Below, in pieces: positions 32,999 to 41,775 of a stretch of DNA of 64,000 nt (within the stretch, counting starts at the first letter, position 1; every line of letters starts with the position of its first letter). The notes under the pieces were generated by a model, which did no database searches, was not told the DNA's origin, and was given only the letters and a program-made list of their open reading frames with translations. The position numbers and the translations under genes were made by a program. Source of the DNA: Novosphingobium sp. ZN18A2 (lineage in GTDB: Bacteria; Pseudomonadota; Alphaproteobacteria; Sphingomonadales; Sphingomonadaceae); contig NZ_CP136651.1 of NCBI RefSeq assembly GCF_036784765.1, positions 1,426,001 through 1,490,000 of the forward strand. Reading direction: 5' to 3'.

Positions 32999-34243
32999 AT
33001 GAACGCGGGAACGCAACGAAGCGGACGCTACCAGACGTGGCTGGTGTTCCTGCTCAGCCTCAATTTCGGCATCGTGTTCTTCGATCGGAACGCGACCAAT
33101 TTCCTTATGCCGTTCATCCAGCCGGACCTGGGTTTCTCCAACAAGGAAGTCGGCTTTGTCAGCGCCGCGCTTTCGCTGACCTGGGCGATTTCGGGCTTTG
33201 TGGTTGGTGGCCTGTCAGACCGCATGGGTGTGAAAAAGCCGGTCGTCGTCGTGGCTACCGTCCTGTTCTGCGCCTGCTCCTTCGTCTCGGGCGCGGCGAC
33301 ATCGTTCCTTATGCTGCTGGGTGCGCGCCTGTTGATGGGTGTGGCCGAAGGCGGGATCATGCCCATCAGCCATTCGATGATCGTGAACGAGGTTTCGCCC
33401 GAACGGCGCGGCCTTGCCATGGGCGTCGGCCAGAACCTGGGTTCCAACCTGCTCGGCAGCTTCGTTGCGCCTCTGGTGCTGGTGTGGATCGCCACGCACT
33501 GGGGCTGGCGCGAAGGGTTTTACATGGCCGCCGTGCCGGGCCTGTTCACCGCCGCGCTGATCTGGTTCACCCTGCGCGAACCGCCGAAAGACGCGCCGCA
33601 CGAGACGCATGAGAAGGTCACGCTGAAGCAGGCGTTTGCCAATCGCAACGTGCGGCTTTGCGCGGCGATCTCCGTGCTGCTGGTTTCCTACCTTGTGGTG
33701 ACCTGGGCCTTCATGCCGCTTTACCTGACGAAAGTGCGCGGCGTCGATCCCGACACGATGGGTTGGCTGATGGCGACGCTGGGCGTTTCGGCGGGCGTGG
33801 GCAGTTTCGTGGTGCCGGCGATTTCCGACGCCATCGGGCGGCGCCCGGTGCTGGTGTTCTTTTCGTTCCTGGGCGTGATCCTGCCGCTCGGCGCGCTGTT
33901 TTACGCTGGTTCGGCGTGGGTCCTTGCCGCGATCTTCTTCTTCGGCTGGGGGCTTAACGGCGTGTTCCCGCTGTTCATGGCCACAATCCCGGCGGAATCG
34001 GTCGATCCGCGCCTCGCCGCGACGCTGACCGGAATCGTGATGGGCCTGGGCGAGGTTCTGGGCGGCGTGTTCAGCCCGATCCTTGCCGGTGCCGCCGCGG
34101 ACCAGTGGGGGCTTACCGCGCCGCTTTGGATCATGCTGGGGCTGACGATCGCCGCCGGAATGCTTGCGCTGGGCCTTGTGGAATCGGCCCCGCGCATCGT
34201 CGCGCGCCGCGGCACTGCGCCGGCCGCGCCAATGCCGGGATGA
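32999..34243 (+). CDS. MFS transporter (ACS/AAHS-like, probable aromatic or organic acid)
   Basis: A 414-residue major facilitator with about 12 membrane segments. The N-terminal FDRNATNFLMPFIQPDLGFSNKEVGF is typical of anion:cation symporters. GGLSDRMGVKKP is the conserved loop 2-3 motif, and MGVAEGGIMPISHSMIVNEVSPERRG follows. A purine-rich GAGGGGAGGG precedes the ATG. It lies between catabolic genes for aromatic compounds and probably imports an aromatic or organic acid. The substrate is inferred from context only. Confidence 0.85.
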   Translation: MNAGTQRSGRYQTWLVFLLSLNFGIVFFDRNATNFLMPFIQPDLGFSNKEVGFVSAALSLTWAISGFVVGGLSDRMGVKKPVVVVATVLFCACSFVSGAATSFLMLLGARLLMGVAEGGIMPISHSMIVNEVSPERRGLAMGVGQNLGSNLLGSFVAPLVLVWIATHWGWREGFYMAAVPGLFTAALIWFTLREPPKDAPHETHEKVTLKQAFANRNVRLCAAISVLLVSYLVVTWAFMPLYLTKVRGVDPDTMGWLMATLGVSAGVGSFVVPAISDAIGRRPVLVFFSFLGVILPLGALFYAGSAWVLAAIFFFGWGLNGVFPLFMATIPAESVDPRLAATLTGIVMGLGEVLGGVFSPILAGAAADQWGLTAPLWIMLGLTIAAGMLALGLVESAPRIVARRGTAPAAPMPG

Positions 34244-34292
34244 AGGACTGAAGACGACTGCAACCTGCCGATACGAAGAAAGGAGCAGGGCG

Positions 34293-35222
34293 ATGGGAGA
34301 GGTAGTCAGGTACGCAACAGAGCATGTCGCTCCATCCGACCGCTTGCGGTACTGGAACGACCTGGTCGACCGCATCTACACGGGCACGTTCGTCAACGCG
34401 AACGAACCCGATTTCCGTGGCGAGATGTTGAGCTGGTCGGTCGGCGAACTGGACATGATCCGTCCTATGTCCGGACCGTCGTTGGTCGGTCGGCTGCCAC
34501 GCGATGCGGATGAGGAACGCATCATCCTTCACCTGCAATGCAGGGGCACGACGCTGCACACGCAGAGTGGCCGCGAATGCATGCTGGAGCCGGGCGACTT
34601 CGTGCTCGGTTCGCCGCACGATCGCTATGACCTGCGGCTTTCGGCGCACGAATTGCTGGTGGTGGAATTCCCGCGTGCTCCGCTGATGGAACGATGCCCC
34701 GGCCTTGACGAGATATTGGCGCAGCGCATCAACGGCGCGTCGCCGGGCGGAAGGGTGTTCCACGATTTTCTGCTCTCGCTGTGGCGGCAAGGTGACCAGA
34801 GTGCTGCCGATCCCGAATGGGAAACGGGCGTCAGCCGCGTGTTTTACGACCTTGCCGCCCTTGCCCTGCGCGGGGCGGAGCGCGAAGCGCCGAGGCTGGC
34901 GGAGTCGCGCTTTCGTGAGCGGGCCTTGGCGATGGTAGAGGCGCGGCTCTGCGATCCGTCGCTGCGCACCGCGACGCTCGCCGCCGAACTGGGCACGTCG
35001 GTACGCACGGTCCAGAACCTGTTCGCCGGAATGGGGACCACGCCGTCTGCCTGGATTCTTGAACGCAGGCTGCGCCGCGCGGCCGACCAGCTTATCGCCG
35101 ACCCGCAGGCGAGCATTACCGAAATCGCGTTCGATCACGGTTTCAACGACAGCGCCTATTTCACGCGCTGCTTCCGCCATCACTTCGGAACCGCCCCGCG
35201 CGAATGGCGCGGCGGTCATTAA
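34293..35222 (+). CDS. AraC-family transcriptional regulator
   Basis: A 309-residue AraC regulator with an N-terminal AraC-binding-like domain (SDRLRYWNDLVDRIYTG, CMLEPGDFVLGSPHDRYDL). Two C-terminal helix-turn-helix units follow: LRTATLAAELGTSVRTVQNLFAGMG and SITEIAFDHGFNDSAYFTRCFRHHFG. ATG 34293 has AAGGAG nearby upstream. The next gene is a TBDR; its promoter carries two TTGCGCNNGAGT repeats 22 bp apart (35255-35288), the geometry expected for AraC binding. It probably activates the TBDR-cupin-Rieske cluster. Confidence 0.87.
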   Translation: MGEVVRYATEHVAPSDRLRYWNDLVDRIYTGTFVNANEPDFRGEMLSWSVGELDMIRPMSGPSLVGRLPRDADEERIILHLQCRGTTLHTQSGRECMLEPGDFVLGSPHDRYDLRLSAHELLVVEFPRAPLMERCPGLDEILAQRINGASPGGRVFHDFLLSLWRQGDQSAADPEWETGVSRVFYDLAALALRGAEREAPRLAESRFRERALAMVEARLCDPSLRTATLAAELGTSVRTVQNLFAGMGTTPSAWILERRLRRAADQLIADPQASITEIAFDHGFNDSAYFTRCFRHHFGTAPREWRGGH

Positions 35223-35254
35223 ATTACGGGAAAATGCGCGCGCATTGCCGGTGA

Positions 35255-35288
35255 TTGCGCAAGAGTCCTGTTCTGCTTGCGCGTGAGT
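35255..35288 (+). promoter_or_regulatory. AraC-type direct repeats upstream of the TBDR gene
   Basis: TTGCGCAAGAGT at 35255-35266 and TTGCGCGTGAGT at 35277-35288 are 22 bp apart, two helical turns, in the same orientation. They lie 93-126 bp upstream of the TBDR start and directly downstream of the AraC gene. Confidence 0.65.
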
Positions 35289-35335
35289 GCAAGCAACCGT
35301 GTGGCCAGCTGTGGAATAAGCTCTCTCTAATAGGC

Positions 35336-35356
35336 GGCGGAACCGGGCGTTCCGCC
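35336..35356 (+). promoter_or_regulatory. Leader hairpin just upstream of the TBDR ribosome-binding site
   Basis: GGCGGAAC (35336-35343) pairs perfectly with GTTCCGCC (35349-35356) around a 5-nt loop. The Shine-Dalgarno stretch GGAGGGAG starts 10 nt later. It could stabilise the leader or tune translation; there is no T-run, so it is not a terminator. Confidence 0.45.
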
Positions 35357-35380
35357 GGATAAAACGGAGGGAGAGTGACC

Positions 35381-38053
35381 ATGAGATTTACAGCCGTTTC
35401 GCTGTCCGTACTTGCCATGGCGATTGCAACCCCGGCAGCGGCGCAGGATCAGTCGTCGCAGCAGGCGCAGAACGATCAGCAAGGGGGCATCCAGCAGATC
35501 GTCGTCACTGCACAGAAACGCGCGGAAAACGTGCAGGACGTGCCGATCGCGATCAGTGCGTTTACCGCTTCTGCCCTGAAAGAGCGCGCGGTTGGCGACG
35601 TTGCGAACCTTTCGTCCATCTCGCCCAACGTCACGCTCGATTCCTCCACCCCGTTTTCCGGGTCCTCGGCGGTACTGGGCGCATCGATCCGCGGCATCGG
35701 CTCTGCCGACTTCGCGTTCAATATCGACCAGACGGTGGGCGTCTATCTTGATGGCGTTTACCTCGGCCGCTCGGTCGGCGCGAACCAGGATCTTCTCGAC
35801 GTCGAGCGGATCGAAATCCTGAAAGGCCCGCAAGGCACGCTGTTCGGCCGCAACACGATCGGCGGCGCGATCTCTATCGTCACGCACGATCCGGGCGACA
35901 CCTTCCGTTTCGTGGGCGACGTGACCACCGGCAGCTACAAGCGCATGCAGGTGCGCGGGACGATGGACGTTCCGCTGGCGACCAACCTGTCCTCCTCCGT
36001 GTCGTTCGCGATGATGCGCCGCGACGGATACCAGCATCGAATTCCGTATACTCAGGCCGCGCCCTATTCGGTCGATTCGTTCCAGAACTTTGCGGCGGCC
36101 GGATACAATAACAACGGCAACCGGCAAGGTGGCGACGACAGCTGGAGCGCGCGCGCCAAAATCAAGTACGATACCGATCACTTCAAGGCGACATTCGCGT
36201 TCGACTATACCAACGTCGATCAGGAATCGACGGCGAACAGCCTGCTGGCGACGACCGAGATGGTGCCGGGACCGTTCGGGGGGCTTGCGGCCAATGACGT
36301 CCCGGGTACGGCACTCGATCCTAGTCCAACATCACCAACGGGCTTCCTGTTCGCGGGCCTTTATAACTTCTGCGTCACGTCAACCGCTGCGCAGATCGCC
36401 GCGCGCAACGCCGGGAACCTGTGCGGACCGCGTACCGGGGTAAATGGGTTCAACACGCTTCCGGCTCTGGCTGGCGCGGCGATTCCCGGGCCGGGCAATC
36501 CGAACCCTCTGATGGTATACAACAGCCGGTTCGTCACGGGTAATCCCGATACGACTTATGCCAACGGCAACAATTATTCGAAGGTCAGGCAGCACGGTTT
36601 CACGCTGACACTTGAAGACGACGTCACCGACAGTTTCCAGATCAAGTCGATCACGGCTTATCGCCAAGTGGACTTCAACGCCGGTGTCGATCTCGACGGG
36701 TCGCCGATGAACTTCCTTCAGACCAGCTTCACCGTGAAGCAGCACCAGTGGAGCCAGGAACTCCAGCTAAATGGCTCGGCGCTGGGCAACCGCCTTAAGT
36801 ACACACTCGGCGGGTACTTCTTCAACGAAGTCGGCGGGCTGCACGACTATGTGACCTTCGCCGACGGATTGCTGCAGGTTGACGGACCGGGGCGGATCAA
36901 CACGGTGTCCTACGCCGCCTACGGTCAATTGGACTTCCGCGTGAATGACCTCATCGGACTGACCTTGGGGGGGCGCTACACGCGCGAGGACAAGAACTAC
37001 TATGGTGGCCAGGCCGACGATAACGGCTTCAACTACAAGCTGTTCAATTGTCCTGCCGCAGGTGGCTTGCCGACCGCCGCATGCGGCGCGGCGCTGGGCT
37101 TCCCGATCAACAACAACTATGCTGCCTATTTCCTCAACGGGTCCAATGCCTATGGCTCGAACCTCGGGTCGCTGGCGACCCTGCTCGACTATTATCCCAA
37201 TAGTCCGAACAGCGCGAAGTTCAGCAACTTCTCGCCCAAGGCGGGTATCCAGATTCATCCGACCGACCGGGTGATGATCTACGGCACCTGGTCGCGCGGC
37301 TACCGCTCGGGCGGCTGGACCACGCGCCTTTCGAACCCGTTGCTCGTCGCGCCGACATTCGGCCCCGAAAAGGCGGAAAGCTTCGAAGTTGGCGTCAAGT
37401 CGCAGATCCTCGACCGCAAGCTGCAACTCAACCTCGCGGCGTTCACCACCCGCTACAAGGGCATCCAGCTGAACCAGCAGATCGGCGTCTCTCCGACGGT
37501 CGCGAACCTGGGTATCGCGCAGATCAAGGGCTTCGAAGTCGAGATGGTTGCCGCGCCGACCCGCGCGCTGACGATCAACGGTTCCGTCGGCTACCTGGAC
37601 GCGCACTTCAGCTATATCTGCGGTGAAAGCGGAACGCCCCAATCGTTCTGCGCGGGGAACTCGGCCTATGTTCCCACAAATCCGTTCCAGGCGGGCATTT
37701 ATGCCGGCGCTCCGCTGCCGAAGGCGCCTGAATGGAAGTTCAATATCTCGCCACGGCTCGAGGTTCCGGTGGGTATCGGAAACGTCGTCTTCCTGCTCGA
37801 CTACACGCATACCAGCAGTATGCGGAACGATACCGAAGGCACGTTCCTGCTGATGCGCCAGCCGACCGACATCCTGAACGGAAGCATAGCCTTCACGCCG
37901 GACAGCGGCCACTGGAACCTCACCGTTGGCGGAACGAACATCACTGACCAGCGCTATATTATCACCGGACAGGCGCAGATCGCCGGCGGCGAGATCTACG
38001 GCACCTACAACCGTCCGGCAGAGTGGTATGCGCGCCTAGGCGTGAAGTTCTGA
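35381..38053 (+). CDS. TonB-dependent receptor heading the aromatic-catabolism cluster
   Basis: An 890-residue outer-membrane receptor with signal peptide MRFTAVSLSVLAMAIATPAAAQ. TonB box IVVTAQKR is followed by the plug domain (ENVQDVPIAISAF, ASIRGIGS, GVYLDGVYLGRS, VERIEILKGPQGTLFGRN, GGAISIVT) and a barrel ending in YARLGVKF. The plug pattern is that of the large sphingomonad receptor group used for varied small ligands. ATG 35381 follows GGAGGGAGAG; a GTG at 35375 is in frame. The cupin genes start 65 bp downstream, so an aromatic ligand is plausible. This is contextual inference. Confidence 0.92.
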   Translation: MRFTAVSLSVLAMAIATPAAAQDQSSQQAQNDQQGGIQQIVVTAQKRAENVQDVPIAISAFTASALKERAVGDVANLSSISPNVTLDSSTPFSGSSAVLGASIRGIGSADFAFNIDQTVGVYLDGVYLGRSVGANQDLLDVERIEILKGPQGTLFGRNTIGGAISIVTHDPGDTFRFVGDVTTGSYKRMQVRGTMDVPLATNLSSSVSFAMMRRDGYQHRIPYTQAAPYSVDSFQNFAAAGYNNNGNRQGGDDSWSARAKIKYDTDHFKATFAFDYTNVDQESTANSLLATTEMVPGPFGGLAANDVPGTALDPSPTSPTGFLFAGLYNFCVTSTAAQIAARNAGNLCGPRTGVNGFNTLPALAGAAIPGPGNPNPLMVYNSRFVTGNPDTTYANGNNYSKVRQHGFTLTLEDDVTDSFQIKSITAYRQVDFNAGVDLDGSPMNFLQTSFTVKQHQWSQELQLNGSALGNRLKYTLGGYFFNEVGGLHDYVTFADGLLQVDGPGRINTVSYAAYGQLDFRVNDLIGLTLGGRYTREDKNYYGGQADDNGFNYKLFNCPAAGGLPTAACGAALGFPINNNYAAYFLNGSNAYGSNLGSLATLLDYYPNSPNSAKFSNFSPKAGIQIHPTDRVMIYGTWSRGYRSGGWTTRLSNPLLVAPTFGPEKAESFEVGVKSQILDRKLQLNLAAFTTRYKGIQLNQQIGVSPTVANLGIAQIKGFEVEMVAAPTRALTINGSVGYLDAHFSYICGESGTPQSFCAGNSAYVPTNPFQAGIYAGAPLPKAPEWKFNISPRLEVPVGIGNVVFLLDYTHTSSMRNDTEGTFLLMRQPTDILNGSIAFTPDSGHWNLTVGGTNITDQRYIITGQAQIAGGEIYGTYNRPAEWYARLGVKF

Positions 38054-38069
38054 CCACTCTGCTCAATTC

Positions 38070-38100
38070 GGGGCGGGCCATGTTCCCCTTGGTCCGCCCC
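38070..38100 (+). promoter_or_regulatory. Hairpin between the TBDR and first cupin gene
   Basis: GGGGCGGGCCA (38070-38080) pairs with TGGTCCGCCCC (38090-38100), 11 bp with one G-U pair and a 9-nt loop. No T-run follows, so it is more likely an mRNA-processing or 3'-stabilising stem inside an operon than a full terminator. Confidence 0.5.
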
Positions 38101-38118
38101 ACCTGAAAGGAAGGATCA

Positions 38119-38652
38119 ATGGCGGAAGCCGCGCACACCGAGTTCTGGAAAGACATAAAACCGGTCGAAAAGGTATTCCGCGAAGGCGGTCTGCCCGAAG
38201 TCTATATGCCCAAGATCGCCGAGGGAGACGAGCGATACTGGGTGCCGATCAGCGAGACGGTGTTTTCCAAGCCGGTGTGGATCAGCCCGGCCAAGAACAT
38301 GTGGGCCGACGTGCTGATGAGCAAGGCCGCCGGGCTGGTGAACCGGCATTATCATCCGCACCCGATCTGGGCCTACACGATCAGCGGCAAGTGGGCCTAT
38401 CTCGAACACGACTGGACCGCGACGGCAGGCGATTTCATTTATGAGACGCCGGGCGAAAGCCATACTCTCGTCTGTTACGATCATCCCGATCCGATGAAGG
38501 TGTTCTTCGTCGTGTCCGGTCCATTGATGTGGCTTGACGACGACGGGAACACGACCGGCCATTTCGACGTGTTCGATTACATGGCCGCCGCCCGCGAACA
38601 TTACGACAAGGTCGGCATCGGTGCCGACTATGTCGATACGTTGATCCGCTGA
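38119..38652 (+). CDS. Cupin of the 2,4'-dihydroxyacetophenone dioxygenase (DAD) family, copy 1
   Basis: A 177-residue single-domain cupin, the length of DAD. DAD is an iron dioxygenase that cleaves a side-chain C-C bond of 2,4'-dihydroxyacetophenone to 4-hydroxybenzoate and formate. His77, His79 (NRHYHPHP), Glu96 (AYLEHDW) and His115 (GESHTLV) line up with the four iron ligands reported for DAD (His76, His78, Glu96, His114). The C-terminus HYDKVGIGADYVDTLIR also resembles DAD. It is first of three tandem paralogues behind the TBDR and is the closest of the three to true DAD. Confidence 0.83.
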   Translation: MAEAAHTEFWKDIKPVEKVFREGGLPEVYMPKIAEGDERYWVPISETVFSKPVWISPAKNMWADVLMSKAAGLVNRHYHPHPIWAYTISGKWAYLEHDWTATAGDFIYETPGESHTLVCYDHPDPMKVFFVVSGPLMWLDDDGNTTGHFDVFDYMAAAREHYDKVGIGADYVDTLIR

Positions 38653-38666
38653 AAAAGGACATTTCG

Positions 38667-39206
38667 ATGGATACCGTGATGAAGGCACCGCCCTCGAGCA
38701 AGGCCGAGATTGTCAACGTGCCATGGGCGCACCGCGCATTGGTCGACCGGCTCAGCCCGGGCGGCCGCTATATCGATGCGCAGACCGATGTGGACAGCCC
38801 GTGGGTGCCGTTTGGTGACAGCGCCGCGATCAAGCACCTGGCGTTTGACGTGCGGCAGGGCATATTCTCCAACATCCTGTGGATGAAGGGGCCGGGCGTC
38901 GTCGGCACGCACCTTCATCGCGGCACGATCGTTATGGTGTGTCTTGAAGGCAGCGTCCGCTATCTCGAATACGATTGGGTGGCATCGCCTGGCGGGCTGA
39001 TCCTGGAAGTGCCGGGCGAAAGCCACACGCTGGTCACCGACCACCCCGATGGCGTGAAGCTGTTCGGCTGGATGCAGGGACCGATCGAGTTCTATGACGA
39101 GAACGCGAACTTCGTGGAAACGGCTGACGTCTGGTGGTTCATCAACCACTACGAGACCTATTGCCGCGAGAACGGCATTGCCATCAACGAGAAGCTCTAC
39201 CTTTAA
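38667..39206 (+). CDS. DAD-family cupin, copy 2
   Basis: A 179-residue cupin 14 nt downstream of copy 1. The four metal ligands are kept: His82 and His84 (VGTHLHRG), Glu101 (RYLEYDW) and His120 (GESHTLV). It shares SPWVPFGDSAAIKHLAFDVR and the C-terminal WWFINHYETYCRENGI pattern with copy 3 and differs from copy 1 at both ends, so copies 2 and 3 are the more recent duplicates. AAAGGAC precedes the ATG. The substrate probably differs from that of copy 1, perhaps a methoxylated or larger side-chain ketone. Confidence 0.8.
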   Translation: MDTVMKAPPSSKAEIVNVPWAHRALVDRLSPGGRYIDAQTDVDSPWVPFGDSAAIKHLAFDVRQGIFSNILWMKGPGVVGTHLHRGTIVMVCLEGSVRYLEYDWVASPGGLILEVPGESHTLVTDHPDGVKLFGWMQGPIEFYDENANFVETADVWWFINHYETYCRENGIAINEKLYL

Positions 39207-39219
39207 GGGAGAAGGCGAC

Positions 39220-39753
39220 ATGGCAACAATGTCAGCGCCCCCTTCGGGCGCATACAAGATCGTCGACGTTCCTGAACTCTACGGCGACCTGATCCGCGCC
39301 AAGGGGATCGAGGGAACATATGTCGGCGCCTCGGAAGAAGAGAGTCCCTGGGTTCCCTTCGGTGACAATGCCGCGATCCGGCACCTGGCGTTCGACGTGC
39401 GCGAGAACATCTACGTCAACATCCTGTGGATCAAGGGGCCGGGCGTGATCGGCACGCACAAGCACCGCGGACGCGTGTGGGCGGTGGGGCTGGAAGGTTC
39501 GTTCCGCTATCTCGAATACGACTGGGTCTGCCGCCCCGGCGAGTTCATTACCGAGACGCCCGGTACCGCGCACACGCTGGTGACGGACGATCCCAAGGGG
39601 ATGAAGGCGCTGTTCCACATGCAGGGGGCGAACGAGTTTTTCGACGAGGACGGCAACCACGTCGAAACGCTCGACGTGTGGTGGTTCATGAACCACTACG
39701 AAAGCTACTGCAAAGAGCACGGCATCAAGATCAACCCGCAGCTCTACCTCTGA
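39220..39753 (+). CDS. DAD-family cupin, copy 3
   Basis: A 177-residue cupin starting 13 nt after copy 2, with GGGAGAAGG before ATG 39220. Ligand set: His80 and His82 (IGTHKHRG), Glu99 (RYLEYDW) and His118 (GTAHTLV). The residue before the last His is Ala rather than Ser, and GES becomes GTA, the main visible active-site change against copies 1 and 2. The Rieske gene starts 2 nt after its stop. Copies 2 and 3 could form a hetero-oligomer, since cupins of this type are oligomeric; this is speculative. Confidence 0.8.
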   Translation: MATMSAPPSGAYKIVDVPELYGDLIRAKGIEGTYVGASEEESPWVPFGDNAAIRHLAFDVRENIYVNILWIKGPGVIGTHKHRGRVWAVGLEGSFRYLEYDWVCRPGEFITETPGTAHTLVTDDPKGMKALFHMQGANEFFDEDGNHVETLDVWWFMNHYESYCKEHGIKINPQLYL

Positions 39754-39755
39754 CG

Positions 39756-40832
39756 ATGGCCGAGGAACGCACACCCGTTCCCGCGCTTTCCGCCGCGCCG
39801 CGTGGCACATATCTGCGCAATTGCTGGTATGTTGCCGCGTGGGCGGACGCCTTGGCGGACGAGCCGCTTCAGCGCACGTTCCTTGAAGAACCGGTCGCGC
39901 TGTTTCGCGATGGCGATGGCGTTGCTCATGCGGTGGAAGGCCGCTGCCCGCACCGCTTTGCGCCGCTGGGGCACGGCTGCGTTTCGGACGGCGCGCTGCA
40001 ATGCCCCTATCACGGGTTGCGCTTCGACGGGACAGGGGCCTGCGTGCACAATCCGCATCCCGGCGGCCATCTCCCCGACGCGCGGCTGAAGGTCTATCCG
40101 CTGGTCGAACGACACGCGCTGCTGTGGATCTGGATGGGTGATCCGGCAAAGGCGGATGCGGCGCTGATTCCCGATTTCGGCTGGCTGGCCGATCCGAAGT
40201 GGGAAGCGGTGAAGGGCGCGACACGGGCCGAAGGGCATTACGAGCTTTATTCGGACAATATCCTTGATCTTTCCCACGCCAATTTCGTCCATCCCGCGCT
40301 GGTCGCGGGTGCGTTCACCGAGGGCGAGCGGCGTTTCTGGCAGGATGGCGATAGGGTCCATTCCGAATACGTCCACCTTGAAGACTACCTGTCCGAAGGC
40401 ATCTCTGCGATCGTCGGCAAGGAGGGCGTGAAGCAGGACTTTTACGGCCAGGTCGACTGGCATGCGCCCGCCGTGCTCTATTTCGATTTCCGCACGGGCG
40501 ATCCCGGCACCCCGCGCGAGGAATGCCTGTTGCTGCCCTCGCTCCACGCCTTCACGCCCGAAACGCCCGATACCACGCATTACGTGTGGGCGACGGCGCG
40601 CGATTTCGCTCTGGGAAACGAGGAGTTTGCCGCCGTGATGCGCGGCGCGCTGGAATATGCTTTCGAATACGAGGACATGCCGATCATCCGCGACAGCCAC
40701 CGGCTGATGCGGGGCGGGGATTTCTGGGCATTGAAGCCATTGATCCTTGGCGGTGACGGCGGCGGGGTGCGCGCGCGGCGCATGCTGCAACGCCTGATAG
40801 AGCGCGAGCGGCAGGAACAGGCCGCCGCCTGA
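39756..40832 (+). CDS. Rieske non-heme iron oxygenase (VanA-like O-demethylase/hydroxylase alpha subunit)
   Basis: A 358-residue aromatic oxygenase. The Rieske cluster ligands are Cys64-Pro-His66 and Cys83-x2-His86 (GRCPHRFAPLG, LQCPYHGLRF). The mononuclear iron site DLSHANFVHP gives Asp171-x2-His174-x4-His179. The arrangement and length match vanillate O-demethylase oxygenase (VanA) and related monooxygenases. It needs an electron-transfer reductase (VanB-like), and none is encoded nearby. ATG 39756 is 2 nt after the cupin stop. The substrate may be a methoxy or aryl-ketone intermediate of this cluster. Confidence 0.9.
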   Translation: MAEERTPVPALSAAPRGTYLRNCWYVAAWADALADEPLQRTFLEEPVALFRDGDGVAHAVEGRCPHRFAPLGHGCVSDGALQCPYHGLRFDGTGACVHNPHPGGHLPDARLKVYPLVERHALLWIWMGDPAKADAALIPDFGWLADPKWEAVKGATRAEGHYELYSDNILDLSHANFVHPALVAGAFTEGERRFWQDGDRVHSEYVHLEDYLSEGISAIVGKEGVKQDFYGQVDWHAPAVLYFDFRTGDPGTPREECLLLPSLHAFTPETPDTTHYVWATARDFALGNEEFAAVMRGALEYAFEYEDMPIIRDSHRLMRGGDFWALKPLILGGDGGGVRARRMLQRLIERERQEQAAA

Positions 40833-40857
40833 AAACGCCGCGCACGAGAGGATGGAA

Positions 40858-41697
40858 ATGGCGACGTTGGACAAGTTCGACGTTACGGGCCGCTCGGCGC
40901 TCGTGACAGGGGCCGCATCGGGCATAGGGCTAGCTTATGCGGAGGCGATGGCCGAAGGCGGCGCGAAAGTGACGCTGGCGGATATCGATATCGAAGGCGC
41001 AGAGCGCGAGGCGGAGAGGCTGCGCGGCGAAGGCCATGACGCGCGCGCGGCCGCGCTCGACGTGTCTGACGAGGAAGCGACAGGTCGCGTGTTCGATGAA
41101 CACGATGCGGCATATGGCGGGCTGGACATCGCTTTCGCCAACGCGGGCATCGATACGGGCGCGGGGTTCTGGAACCCGGGCGGGTATCGCAACCCGGATG
41201 GCCAGGTGGATACCTACGATCCCAAGCGCTGGGACAAGTCGATCGCGGTCAACCTTTCGGGCATTTTCTATACCGTGCATCACGCGGTGCGGATCATGAA
41301 GAAGCCGGGCCGCGCCAATGGCCGCACCGGTGGTTCCGTGATCTGCACCGCCTCCAACGCGGGGCTTGTTACCGAACCGATCGTGGGCCTGCCCTATATG
41401 CCCGCCAAGGCCGGCATCCTGCACATGGTGCGCGCGCTGGGGCTGGAACTGGCCGAGTTCGGCATTCGCGTGAACGCCATTGCTCCGGGGCCGTTCGTCA
41501 CCAACATCGGCGGTGGCTGGGTCAAGAACGATCCGGTGGCGCGCAAGGCGTGGGACGCGATCGTGCCGCTGGGCCGCATGGCGGAACCGGACCAGATCAA
41601 GCCGCTGGCGCTGCTGCTGGCATCCGATGCGTCCGATTACATGACGGGAAGCCACGCGGTGATCGACGGCGGCATGATGCTGGGGAAATACCAGTGA
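40858..41697 (+). CDS. Short-chain dehydrogenase/reductase
   Basis: A 279-residue SDR with TGAASGIG (17-24), FANAG, a catalytic Ser near 166 (CTASNAG), Tyr180 and Lys184 (YMPAK), and GPFVTNIGGG near the C-terminus. A long insertion (about 102-120, FWNPGGYRNPDGQVDTYDP) follows the NAG strand and may form part of the substrate pocket. ATG 40858 is preferred because GAGAGGA ends 6 nt upstream; ATG 40852 is in frame. It follows the Rieske gene by 25 nt, so it probably oxidises or reduces an alcohol/ketone of the same pathway. Confidence 0.85.
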   Translation: MATLDKFDVTGRSALVTGAASGIGLAYAEAMAEGGAKVTLADIDIEGAEREAERLRGEGHDARAAALDVSDEEATGRVFDEHDAAYGGLDIAFANAGIDTGAGFWNPGGYRNPDGQVDTYDPKRWDKSIAVNLSGIFYTVHHAVRIMKKPGRANGRTGGSVICTASNAGLVTEPIVGLPYMPAKAGILHMVRALGLELAEFGIRVNAIAPGPFVTNIGGGWVKNDPVARKAWDAIVPLGRMAEPDQIKPLALLLASDASDYMTGSHAVIDGGMMLGKYQ

Positions 41698-41775
41698 AGC
41701 CGCCCCGCGATCCGATCGCCGGCAGTGCGACAATCGTGACCGGCAGAGGCCGGACGCCCCATTGAGGAGAGAGAC

